Below are positions 34,099 through 41,601 of a DNA stretch of 64,000 bases, one piece after another. Origin of the DNA: Halomonas ventosae (GTDB taxonomy: Bacteria; Pseudomonadota; Gammaproteobacteria; Pseudomonadales; Halomonadaceae); assembly GCF_004363555.1 (NCBI RefSeq), contig NZ_SNZJ01000001.1:1-64000 (forward strand). The letters run 5' to 3'. The position numbers and the translations under genes were made by a program. The notes beneath the pieces are model-generated. The model saw only the letters and a program-made list of their open reading frames with translations, was not told where the DNA came from and did not search any database. Numbering within the stretch: position 1 is the stretch's first letter; each line of letters begins with the position of its first letter.

Positions 34099-34488
34099 TT
34101 AAAGAGGCAACGCCAGCTGCTGCCGGGCTTCCTCGGGCACCAGGCGCACGCCGACGCCGAGTAGGCACACCGGGCGGCGGGCGCGGGCCCAGGCCCAGGC
34201 CTGTTCCAGCAGGCGAGTGTAGCTCTCGGCATCGGGGGTGAGGCCGCGGCTTTCCAGGGTGGTGAGGCTGAAGTCGTCGAAACGGACCTTGACGAAGAGC
34301 CCGGCCATTGGCGGGTGGCCGTAGCGCTCTGGAAGATCACGCCACTTGGCGCCCGAACAGAGGATCCAGAAGATACCGTTCAGCACTTGGCGGTCATCGC
34401 GGCGGGGGCGCCCCGTTCTCTGCGGCGGCGACACGATGTCCTCGATGAGGGCCCAGCCGTTGTCGGAGATCTCGTAGCGTCCTGCCAT
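34099..34488 (-). pseudogene. IS5-type transposase N-terminus fused in frame to a DinB C-terminal tail
   Basis: 129 codons, uninterrupted. Residues 1-57 (MAGRYEISDNGWALIEDIVS ... WRDLPERYG) are the DUF4096-type start of an IS5-family transposase. Residues 58-129 (HPPMAGLFVKVRFDDFSLTT ... ARQQLALPL) match the last 73 residues of the DinB encoded at 36625-37683, with several substitutions. The switch falls at a shared CGCTACGG/CGCCATGG-like spot. Catalytic parts of both proteins are missing, so neither original function survives, but the tail keeps the beta-clamp-binding QLALPL. Remnant or novel chimera; expression unknown. Confidence 0.85.
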
Positions 34489-34547
34489 GGGTCACTTATG
34501 CTGCTGAGGCATAGGTGACATTAGCAAATTCGAGTTTTCGGACAGAG

Positions 34548-34582
34548 CCTTGTGTCTCTCCAGGCTTGTTGATTAGCTACCA
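34548..34582 (-). repeat. Dispersed intergenic repeat, fragment of copy 2
   Basis: Reverse-strand match to positions 50-85. It stops exactly where IS5-end-like sequence (CTCTGTCCGAAAA) begins, showing that an IS5 element entered this repeat. The other side abuts the IS110 element. Confidence 0.6.
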
Positions 34583-35790
34583 GCAGGCCTTGGCATCAGG
34601 GTGAGTATCCACAGAGCCTGAGGCGCAACAGCCTGGGACCTAGATTATGCCCCCTGATGCCCTCTATCTCGATAGCTTGAATGGTATCCAAGCCCCTCCC
34701 ACCCGGAGTGAGGCTGCACGAACAAGGAAAGGCGACGAGAGCATGGCTGTAATCGGTATCGACGTCAGCAAGCAGAAGATCGACTGCGCCTGGCTGCGCG
34801 ACGTGGCGAGTGGCAAGGTCAAAACCCGGGTGTTCCCCAATCGTCGGCAGGACTTTCCTCGCTTGCTTGAATGGCTCGAACACCAGACCGGGGAGCCACA
34901 GGATCAGTTTCATGTGTTGATGGAAGCCACCGGTATCTATCACGAAACCCTCGCGTATTGGCTGCATGCTGCCGGCATCCAGGTTTATGTCCTCAACCCG
35001 GCGCAGGTGCGCGATTTCTCCCGTAGCCTGGGGGTACGTGGCAAAACGGACAAGAAGGACAGTGTGGTGCTGGCACGGTATGGTGCGACTCAACGCCCCG
35101 AAGCCTGGCAGCCAGAGCCCGAGGAAGTGCGCAAGCTCAAGGCGCTGGCAGCGAGACTCGATGCCCTGGACAAGGACATTCAGCGTGAGCGAAACCGGCG
35201 CGAGAAAGCCGAGTTCGCCATGGCAACCGATATCCTCCGCTCGATTGATGACATCCTGCTGGCATTGACGCGTGAGCGGGATCGTCTCCAGCAGGAGGTC
35301 GATGACCACCTCGATCAGCACCCTGGCTTGAAGCATGATCGTGCCTTGCTGCAAACGATTCCCGGCGTTGGCCCTGCGGTGTCTCTCCGACTATTGACGA
35401 TGCTGCGTGGCCGTGTTTTCAAGAGCGCCCGTCAGGCCGCAGCGTTTTCGGGGCTCGTGCCCGTCAGTTGGGAATCGGGTAGTTCCGTACGGGGCCGGCC
35501 CCGCTTGTCGAAAGCCGGCAATCCGAAACTGCGTCAGAGCCTATACATGGCAGCCGTCGTCGGGCTTAGGCGAAATCCGGATATCTCAGCGCTTTACCAG
35601 CGGCTAACAGGAAATGGCAAGAGCAAGATGGCGGCCCTGGGGGCGGCGATGCGGAAGCTGATCCACATCGCCTATGGTGTTCTCAAGACCCAAACCGAAT
35701 ATCGGCCACAAACCGCCTGATGGGATGTTTGTGGCCGGTCAGGAGAGATGGTATCTAGTCGATTCGACGCCTTGATGGGCGCTCTGCCGG
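34583..35790 (+). mobile_element. IS110-family insertion sequence (approximate ends)
   Basis: Contains one DEDD transposase gene with about 160 bases of non-coding sequence before it and about 70 after. IS110 elements lack terminal inverted repeats, so ends are estimates from the neighbouring repeat fragment (left) and the start of the lipoprotein gene 3' end (right). The non-coding left part is where IS110-group elements encode their guide (bridge) RNA. Confidence 0.65.
34743..35720 (+). CDS. IS110-family DEDD transposase
   Basis: 325 residues. N-terminal RuvC-like DEDD domain with D7 (GIDVSKQKID), E61 (MEATGIYHE), D103 and D106 (KTDKKDSVVLARY). Central coiled coil (about 135-190). C-terminal Transposase_20 domain with IPGVGPAVSLRLL and the region RPRLSKAGNPKLRQSLY that holds the catalytic Ser. 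Appears intact, so the element may still move. The ATG at 34743 gives the standard MAVIGIDVSK start; the frame runs further upstream without homology. Confidence 0.95.
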   Translation: MAVIGIDVSKQKIDCAWLRDVASGKVKTRVFPNRRQDFPRLLEWLEHQTGEPQDQFHVLMEATGIYHETLAYWLHAAGIQVYVLNPAQVRDFSRSLGVRGKTDKKDSVVLARYGATQRPEAWQPEPEEVRKLKALAARLDALDKDIQRERNRREKAEFAMATDILRSIDDILLALTRERDRLQQEVDDHLDQHPGLKHDRALLQTIPGVGPAVSLRLLTMLRGRVFKSARQAAAFSGLVPVSWESGSSVRGRPRLSKAGNPKLRQSLYMAAVVGLRRNPDISALYQRLTGNGKSKMAALGAAMRKLIHIAYGVLKTQTEYRPQTA

Positions 35791-35791
35791 G

Positions 35792-36487
35792 TCATTCTGC
35801 CCGTCCAACCACTGTCCGGATGATCGCGTCGGTTTCCATGCGTGACGTGATGGGTTTCCTGTCGAGCGAGATGCCCGGGAAGAAGTCATTACCTTCCTCA
35901 CGATTCGCGCGCGCAGTCCGTTTGAGCTCCAGGATATAGGGGTAACATTCCGCCAGGCTCAGCCCATGAGCACACCCCAGCAGGTGATACGCTTCATGGA
36001 CGGCCACGTCCGTTGGCCTGTTAAGCAATTGGTTGAATGAGACCGACTGTCCGACCACGTACCCTCGGGTGTGCGTATTGGTTTCGACGACACCCAGTAT
36101 TTCCGGTGCCAGCCACGAGACGAAAAAGTCACCGACGTTGCGTCCTACCACCGCCATCAGCCGGTCGCAAGGTGGTGCCAGGGGCTGAAGCGCGACATCC
36201 TCAAGGATGCCATTCATCAAGAACGCCGGTCGCTTCCATGGCCTCACCCAGGGGATTTCCACCTCCAGGTCGAAGACAGAGAGCTCTTCACCCACCTTCT
36301 TGAACAATGTTCTGGCGCGACTTTCGGTAATCCCCTCGTCGACGAGCAAGCACACCCTGAGCGTTTCCACGGGGCCGAAGTCGATGGTGCTCAAGGTATC
36401 CGGATCATGCTTCCCCACCGTCGCGCAGGCGGAGGTGAACATGGCCAACAGGAGGGGGATAAGTGGTGCCATCTTGAGGCTCTGCAT
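35792..36487 (-). CDS. Lipoprotein with metzincin-type zinc-protease motif
   Basis: 231 residues. Signal peptide with lipobox MFTSAC (lipidated Cys21). HEAYHLLGCAH at 164-174 is a full HExxHxxGxxH zinc-binding motif of metzincin proteases, and Met217 (PITSRMETD) is well placed for a Met-turn. The region around 35-75 is predicted alpha/beta, as in archaemetzincin-like proteins. I do not recognise a named family. Base composition is lower in GC than the neighbours and it lies beside the IS110 element, suggesting acquisition. Predicted to be an envelope-anchored peptidase; substrate unknown. Confidence 0.65.
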   Translation of the reverse strand: MQSLKMAPLIPLLLAMFTSACATVGKHDPDTLSTIDFGPVETLRVCLLVDEGITESRARTLFKKVGEELSVFDLEVEIPWVRPWKRPAFLMNGILEDVALQPLAPPCDRLMAVVGRNVGDFFVSWLAPEILGVVETNTHTRGYVVGQSVSFNQLLNRPTDVAVHEAYHLLGCAHGLSLAECYPYILELKRTARANREEGNDFFPGISLDRKPITSRMETDAIIRTVVGRAE

Positions 36488-36624
36488 GCCGACACCTCAC
36501 CAGCTGGAGGGAGAGCGTGATGGCCGGCGGCGTTGCATCGATCTTCCGAGCCTCCACCCCTGCCATGCCGTCCTTGCAATAAAGCTGGTTACGCAAAGTT
36601 ACACCAGCATGGTTTTCTTGAGGC

Positions 36625-37683
36625 TTACAGCGGCAGGGACAGCTGCTGGCGGGCATCTTCCGGCAGAAGGCGCACCCCGACGCCGAGCAGGCGCACCGGG
36701 CGGCGGGCGCGGGCCCAGGCCTGTTCCAGCAGGCGGGTGTAGCTTTCCGGCGTAGGCGTGAGGCCGCGGCTCTCCAGGGTAGTAAGGCTGAAGTCGTCGA
36801 AGCGCACCTTGACGAAAAGCCCAGCCATCGGCGGGTGGCCATGGCGCTCCAGGCGGCCCTGCAGCTTGTCGCAGAGCGGGGCGAGGGCGGCGCTGGCGGT
36901 GGCAAGGTCGGGCAGGTCGTGGTCGAAGGTGGTCTCCACGCTAACCGACTTGCGCTCGCGCTCGACGCGCACCGGGCGCTCATCGATGCCGCGGGAGAGC
37001 TCGTAGAGCCGGCGGCCGAACTTGCCGAACTCGTCCAGCAGGCGTTCGATGGGAAGCTCACGCAACTCGGCGCAGGTGCGGATGCCCATGGCATCGAGCC
37101 TGGCGCCGGTGGCCGGCCCCACCCCATGGAGCTTCTTGACCGGCAGGTCGCGCACGAAGGCATCGACCTGCTCGGGCGGGATCACCGTCAGGCCGTCTGG
37201 CTTCTCCCAGTCGCTGGCGATCTTGGCCAGGAACTTCGACGGCGCCGCGCCCACGGAGACGGTGATACCCGTTCGCCTGTAGCACTCCTCCTTCAGCCAC
37301 CGGGCCATCCAGGTGGCGCTGCCACGAAAGCCCTCCACCTCGGTGACGTCGAGGAAGGCCTCGTCCAGCGACAGCGGCTCCACCAGCGGGGTGAGCTCGT
37401 GGAACACCGCCTGGATCTGCCGCGACACCTCGCGATACTTCTCGAACTGGCCGCGCATCAGCGTCAGGTGGGGGCAGAGGCGCAGCGCCCGGGCGGTGGG
37501 CATGGCGGAGTGGATGCCGTAGGTGCGGGCGGGGTAGTTGCAGGTGGCGATCACCCCGCGCTGCTCCCGCGAGCCGCCGATGGCCAGCGGGATGTCGCGC
37601 AGGGCGGGGTTGTCACGCATCTCCACCGCGGCGAAGAAGCAGTCGCAGTCGGCGTGGAGGATCTTGCGGACGCGCTCGGTCAT
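36625..37683 (-). CDS. dinB: DNA polymerase IV (DinB)
   Basis: 352 residues, complete. Y-family translesion polymerase: metal ligands D12 (ILHADCDCFFAAVE) and D107/E108 (PLSLDEAFLDV), steric-gate region FFAAVE, helix-hairpin-helix VKKLHGVGPATGARL, little-finger domain FVKVRFDDFSLTT and a C-terminal beta-clamp-binding QLSLPL. Directly downstream of lexA (24-base gap), so part of the SOS regulon. Its last 73 codons are duplicated in the IS5 chimera at 34099. Confidence 0.95.
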   Translation of the reverse strand: MTERVRKILHADCDCFFAAVEMRDNPALRDIPLAIGGSREQRGVIATCNYPARTYGIHSAMPTARALRLCPHLTLMRGQFEKYREVSRQIQAVFHELTPLVEPLSLDEAFLDVTEVEGFRGSATWMARWLKEECYRRTGITVSVGAAPSKFLAKIASDWEKPDGLTVIPPEQVDAFVRDLPVKKLHGVGPATGARLDAMGIRTCAELRELPIERLLDEFGKFGRRLYELSRGIDERPVRVERERKSVSVETTFDHDLPDLATASAALAPLCDKLQGRLERHGHPPMAGLFVKVRFDDFSLTTLESRGLTPTPESYTRLLEQAWARARRPVRLLGVGVRLLPEDARQQLSLPL

Positions 37684-37707
37684 GGGGTGAGGGGCAGTAG
37701 GCGTCGA

Positions 37708-38361
37708 TCAGAGCGCCTGGCCGCTGCCGCCGCGGATCACGCCCACGCCGATGCCCTCGATCTCAAGCGGGTCGTGGCGCAGGTCCACCTCGATGGGCGC
37801 GAAATCGGGGTTCTCGGCCTCCAGGGTGACCACATGGCCCTGGCGATGGAAGCGCTTGACGGTGACCTCGTCCTCCAGGCGCGCCACCACGATCTGCCCG
37901 TCGCGGATGCGCTCGGTGCGGTGCACCGCCAGCAGGTCGCCCTCGAGGATGCCGGCGTCCTTCATGGAGAGGCCGCGCACCCGCAGCAGGTAGTCGGCCC
38001 GCGGGGTGAAGTACTCCGGGGGCAGCGGGCAGTAGCGGTCGATGTGCTCGGCGGCAAGGATCGGGCTGCCGGCGGCCACCTCGCCGATGATCGGCAGGCC
38101 CTGGGCCGGCTCGTCCAGCCCCTCGTCGTTGGCGGCCTCCGGCTCCTGGGCGGGCAGGCGGATGCCCCGCGAAGTGCCGCGGATCACCTTGATCGCCCCC
38201 TTGCGCTCCAGGGCGCGCAGGTGCTCCTCGGCGGCATTGGCGGACTTGAACCCCAGCGCCCGGGAGATCTCTGCCCGGGTCGGCGGGTAGCCCAGCTCGT
38301 TCATGGTCTTGACGATGAAGTCGTACACGTTCTGCTGCCGGGCCGTGAGGGAACGACTCAT
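37708..38361 (-). CDS. lexA: LexA repressor
   Basis: 217 residues. N-terminal winged HTH ([20 protein letters not shown]) and C-terminal S24 self-cleavage domain: scissile A97-G98 in GEVAAGSP, Ser132 in RGLSMKDAG and Lys169 in EVTVKRF. Represses SOS genes until RecA filaments trigger self-cleavage. Precedes dinB in an operon and has LexA-box sequence in its own promoter. Confidence 0.96.
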   Translation of the reverse strand: MSRSLTARQQNVYDFIVKTMNELGYPPTRAEISRALGFKSANAAEEHLRALERKGAIKVIRGTSRGIRLPAQEPEAANDEGLDEPAQGLPIIGEVAAGSPILAAEHIDRYCPLPPEYFTPRADYLLRVRGLSMKDAGILEGDLLAVHRTERIRDGQIVVARLEDEVTVKRFHRQGHVVTLEAENPDFAPIEVDLRHDPLEIEGIGVGVIRGGSGQAL

Positions 38362-38411
38362 GGGGCCTCCAGGGTCGGTAACCAGGGGGTGGCGAGTGCC
38401 TCGCCACGCGT

Positions 38412-38444
38412 CTGATCAAGTATACAGCATGTCTTTCTGTCCAG
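38412..38444 (-). promoter_or_regulatory. LexA (SOS) boxes of the lexA-dinB operon
   Basis: Read on the minus strand, CTGTATACTTGATCAG (38412-38427) matches CTGT-N8-ACAG except one base and lies about 50 bases before the lexA ATG. A second degenerate box (two mismatches) is directly adjacent at 38429-38444, a tandem arrangement known from lexA promoters. Confidence 0.7.
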
Positions 38445-38508
38445 TAAAAGCACGGAGCGCCGAGCGGTGCTGCTTTGCAGGAACGGTCGTGTTGTGGGTT
38501 TGGTGTTT

Positions 38509-38637
38509 TGTAGGAGCGATGCTCGCATCGCGATAAGCGGTTAGCAGGAATCGCCGTGCAAGCACGGCTCCCACACTGGTCATAGGCCGTCGTCAACGAA
38601 GCTGGCACATCATCGCCGTGCAAGCACGGCTCCTACA
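38509..38637. repeat. REP cluster 5
   Basis: REPs at 38509-38538 (stem GCGATGC/GCATCGC, loop TC), 38550-38575 and 38612-38637 (both inverted, stem GCCGTGC/GCACGGC). Fills the divergent gap between the lexA promoter and psrA. Confidence 0.88.
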
Positions 38638-38728
38638 GGGCCCTGGCGCTATTCACCCCCCGTTTCAAACACCCAGCCCCCTGCGGCATTGAGCCATGCC
38701 CCTGGCTGTCATACACTCGCGGGACTTT

Positions 38729-38742
38729 CAAACAATTGTTTC
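38729..38742. promoter_or_regulatory. psrA: PsrA autoregulatory operator
   Basis: CAAACAATTGTTTC matches the (G/C)AAAC-N2-4-GTTT(G/C) site described for Pseudomonas PsrA. It lies 23 bases upstream of the psrA ATG, consistent with self-repression relieved by long-chain fatty acids. Confidence 0.7.
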
Positions 38743-38764
38743 CAATGACGTGGAGCCGTTGCCC

Positions 38765-39433
38765 ATGGCCCAGCAGCCCGACACCGTCACGCGCATCCTC
38801 GATACCGCCGAGGTGCTGTTCGCCGAACGTGGCTTCGCCGAGACCTCGCTGCGCAACATCACCAGCAAGGCCAAGGTCAACCTGGCGGCGGTCAACTACC
38901 ACTTCGGTTCCAAGAAGGCGCTGATCCAGGCGGTGTTCGCGCGCTACCTCGACCCCTTCACCGTACGCTTCCATGCCGCCCTCGACGAACTCGAGGCGGA
39001 CCACGCGGGTGGCGTCATCCCGCTGGAGGAGCTGCTGGAGACCATGGCGCGCAGCGTGCTCGAGGTGCCGGCAGAGCGCAACAGCCTCAAGGTGTTCATG
39101 CGCCTGCTGGGGCTCGCCTACAGCCAGGCCCAGGGCCACCTGCGCCGCTACATCCAGGAGGAGTACGGCGGCGTCTTCACCCGCTTCACTGAGCTGGTGC
39201 GGCTGGCCACGCCGGAGCTGCCCGATGCCGAGCGCTTCTGGCGGCTGCACTTCATGCTGGGCACGGTGATCTTCACCCTCTCCGGCCTGGATGCTCTGCG
39301 CGACATCGCCGAGAAGGATTATGGCGAGCATGTCAGCGTACGCGACCTGGTGCGTCGCCTGCGCCCGGTGGTGGTGGCGGCCATGAACGCGCCGCTGCCC
39401 GAGCCCGCCCCGGCCCAGCGCCAGGCGGGCTGA
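38765..39433 (+). CDS. psrA: TetR-family regulator PsrA
   Basis: 222 residues. Very close to Pseudomonas PsrA in the HTH region: ILDTAEVLFAERGFAETSLR, then NLAAVNYHFGSKKALIQAVFARYLDPF, with the downstream FMRLLGLAYSQAQGHLRRYIQEEYG. PsrA senses long-chain fatty acids, controls beta-oxidation genes and rpoS in Pseudomonas. Start at 38765 (GGAG upstream) gives the expected N-terminus. Neighbourhood with lexA is the same as in Pseudomonas. Its stop overlaps the next start by one base (TGATG). Confidence 0.92.
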   Translation: MAQQPDTVTRILDTAEVLFAERGFAETSLRNITSKAKVNLAAVNYHFGSKKALIQAVFARYLDPFTVRFHAALDELEADHAGGVIPLEELLETMARSVLEVPAERNSLKVFMRLLGLAYSQAQGHLRRYIQEEYGGVFTRFTELVRLATPELPDAERFWRLHFMLGTVIFTLSGLDALRDIAEKDYGEHVSVRDLVRRLRPVVVAAMNAPLPEPAPAQRQAG

Positions 39434-39951
39434 TGCGCACGCCCTTGCTCACCGAACTTCCTCCGGAGGAGGGCGTGTGGCTGGAGATCGACACCGCCGC
39501 CCAGCGGCTTTCCGTCAGGCGGGGGCGCGAGCTCGAGTGGTCCTGCGCGGTCTCCACGGCGGCCAACGGCACCGGGGAGGAGGAGGGCAGCGGCGCCACG
39601 CCGCTGGGCTGGCACACCATTCGCGCCGCCATCGGCGCGGGCAACCCGCCGGGCACCGTCTATCGGGGGCGGCGGCCCACCGGCGAGGTCTTCAGCGAGG
39701 CTCTGGCCGCCGCGCAACCGGGCCGCGACTGGATCCTCACCCGCATCCTCTGGCTCAGCGGCCTGGAGACCGGCCGCAACCGCGGCGGAAGCGTCGACTC
39801 CCAGCGTCGCTACATCTACCTGCATGGCACCCCGTCCAGCGAGCCGATGGGCGTGGCCCGCTCCCATGGCTGCATCCGGGTGCGCGACGATGACCTGCTG
39901 GCGCTGTTCGAGATCGCCGTGCCGGGCACGCCGGTGTGGCTGCATGATTGA
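39433..39951 (+). CDS. L,D-transpeptidase (YkuD family)
   Basis: 172 residues without a clear signal peptide. YkuD catalytic motif HGTPSSEPMGVARSHGCIRV with the nucleophile Cys in SHGCIRV, near residue 146. Enzymes of this family make 3-3 cross-links or attach proteins to peptidoglycan. Absence of an export signal is odd for that role; the protein resembles the short, leaderless YkuD proteins common in Pseudomonas-like bacteria. Overlaps psrA by one base, so probably co-transcribed. Confidence 0.85.
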   Translation: MRTPLLTELPPEEGVWLEIDTAAQRLSVRRGRELEWSCAVSTAANGTGEEEGSGATPLGWHTIRAAIGAGNPPGTVYRGRRPTGEVFSEALAAAQPGRDWILTRILWLSGLETGRNRGGSVDSQRRYIYLHGTPSSEPMGVARSHGCIRVRDDDLLALFEIAVPGTPVWLHD

Positions 39952-39970
39952 AGGGCAGCGGGCAGTGTGT

Positions 39971-40053
39971 TGTAGGAGCCGTGCTTGCACGGCGATTTGG
40001 TGCTCTCAGCCTTTCGCCGTGCAAGTCGAATCGCCGAACCGGCCGCTCCCACA
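39971..40053. repeat. REP cluster 6
   Basis: One regular REP (39971-39998) and one enlarged variant in inverted orientation (40012-40053, with an inserted AAGTCGAATCGCCGAACCGG apex) between the convergent L,D-transpeptidase and pilC genes. Confidence 0.85.
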
Positions 40054-40067
40054 AGGGCGCTCGGCCC

Positions 40068-41306
40068 CTAGATCACACTCCCCAACTCGAAGATCGGCAG
40101 GTACATCGAGATCACCAGACCGCCGACCAGCACGCCGAGTATCACGATGATGAAGGGCTCGAGCAGCGAGGTGAGGGTGTCGACCTTGTTGTCGACCTCC
40201 TCCTCGTAGTAGTCCGCCACCCGGTTGAGCATGGCGTCAAGCGAGCCGGCCTCCTCGCCGATCCCCACCATCTGCACCGCCAGCGCCGGGAACTGCTCGG
40301 TGAGGCGCATGGCGAAGTTGAGCTGCTGGCCGGTGGCCACGTCCTCGCGGATCTGGGCGATGGCGCGCTCGTAGACCATGTTGCCCGCCGCGCCCTCGGC
40401 GGTCTCCAACGCCTCCACCAGCGGCACGCCGGCGCCGAAGGTGGTGGCCAGCGTGCGTGAATAGCGCGCCACGGCGGACTTGTCGAGGATGTCGCCGATC
40501 ACCGGTATGCGCAGTGCCAGCTTGTGCATGCGAAAGCGGAAGGCCTCGGACTTCTTCATGCCGGTGCGGATGAAGAAGATGAAGGCGGCGATGCCGAGCA
40601 GACCCCACCACCAGTATTGCTGGGCGAACTCGGATAGCGATATGGTCATGCGGGTCATGGCCGGCAGTTCGGCCCCGAAGCCCTGGAAGAGGCTTTCGAA
40701 CTGTGGCACCACCTTGATCAGCAGCAAGGCGGTGACGCCGATGCCCACCGCGATGACGGCCGCTGGGTACCAGAGCGCCTTCTTGACCCGGCTCTTGAGC
40801 GACTCGATCTTCTCCTTATAGGTCGCCACACGCTCGAGCATGCGATCGAGCGACCCGGACTGCTCCCCGGCCTCCACCATGTTGGCGAAGAGCCGGTCGA
40901 AGTGCTCCGGATGGCGCTTGAGCGCCTCAGAGAAGCTGGCCCCGGCCGCCACATCGTTCATCAGCTCCTGCACCAGGGCGCTCATAGCCGGCTTCTTGAG
41001 GCTCTCCGCCACCACCTGGAAGGCCTGCAGTACCGGCACGCCGGCGCGGATCATGGTCGCCATCTGGCGGGCGAAGAGCATGATGTCTTTTGGCTTGATC
41101 TTGCCCATCCCGCCGCCGATCCCGCCCTTGCGGCGGATGTTCTTGACGATGATGTTCTGGCCACCGAGGGTCTTCTCCACCTCGACGCGCCTGGCCGCGA
41201 TGATCTCGCCGCCCACCTTGCGCCCGCCGGGGCCCTTGCCCGTCCAGCGCCAGCGGTAGAGCTTGGTCTTCTGTGACTTGCGCATGGGCTGCGTTGCCAT
41301 GTTCAT
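40068..41306 (-). CDS. pilC: Type IV pilus inner-membrane platform protein PilC
   Basis: 412 residues, normal length. Two GspF-type domains (MIRAGVPVLQAFQVVAESLKKP and TFGAGVPLVEALETAEGAAG repeats), three membrane segments (about 177-200, 228-250 and near the C-terminus). Anchors the PilB ATPase and helps incorporate pilin. Downstream of pilB but separated by 295 bases of REP-rich sequence; the usual pilD prepilin peptidase is not next to it. Confidence 0.94.
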   Translation of the reverse strand: MNMATQPMRKSQKTKLYRWRWTGKGPGGRKVGGEIIAARRVEVEKTLGGQNIIVKNIRRKGGIGGGMGKIKPKDIMLFARQMATMIRAGVPVLQAFQVVAESLKKPAMSALVQELMNDVAAGASFSEALKRHPEHFDRLFANMVEAGEQSGSLDRMLERVATYKEKIESLKSRVKKALWYPAAVIAVGIGVTALLLIKVVPQFESLFQGFGAELPAMTRMTISLSEFAQQYWWWGLLGIAAFIFFIRTGMKKSEAFRFRMHKLALRIPVIGDILDKSAVARYSRTLATTFGAGVPLVEALETAEGAAGNMVYERAIAQIREDVATGQQLNFAMRLTEQFPALAVQMVGIGEEAGSLDAMLNRVADYYEEEVDNKVDTLTSLLEPFIIVILGVLVGGLVISMYLPIFELGSVI

Positions 41307-41364
41307 AGTCCCGTCCCTGCGTTATGTGTTGTCTGCGTATTGCCCGGAGGTTGTTGGTGTTATT

Positions 41365-41600
41365 TGTGGGAGCCGTGCTTGTATGGCCTGAAGTATCAGC
41401 CTCATTGACGGTGGCCTATGCCTATCGCGATGCGAGCATCGCTCCCACAGGTGCTGATGCCGCCACTGAGCCCATTGTGGGAGCCGTGCTTGCACGGCGA
41501 TGACATGCCAACCTTGTTGACGGTAGCCTCCGCCCATCGCGATGCGAGCATCGCTCCTACAATGGCGTGCCGCTTGGCCCTTGGCCCTTGGCCCTTGGCC
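41365..41600. repeat. REP cluster 7 and TTGGCCC tandem repeat between pilB and pilC
   Basis: Four REPs alternating in orientation: 41365-41391 (damaged stem), 41424-41449, 41476-41503 and 41536-41561. Immediately after them, and just before the pilB stop codon, a 7-bp unit TTGGCCC is repeated in tandem nearly four times (41574-41600). The cluster splits what is normally a continuous pilB-pilC operon. Confidence 0.85.
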
Positions 41601-41601
41601 G

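Noticed and set aside
34583..35790. Terminal inverted repeats and target duplication of the IS110 element
   Set aside because: None could be identified by eye, as is usual for this family, so ends are left approximate.
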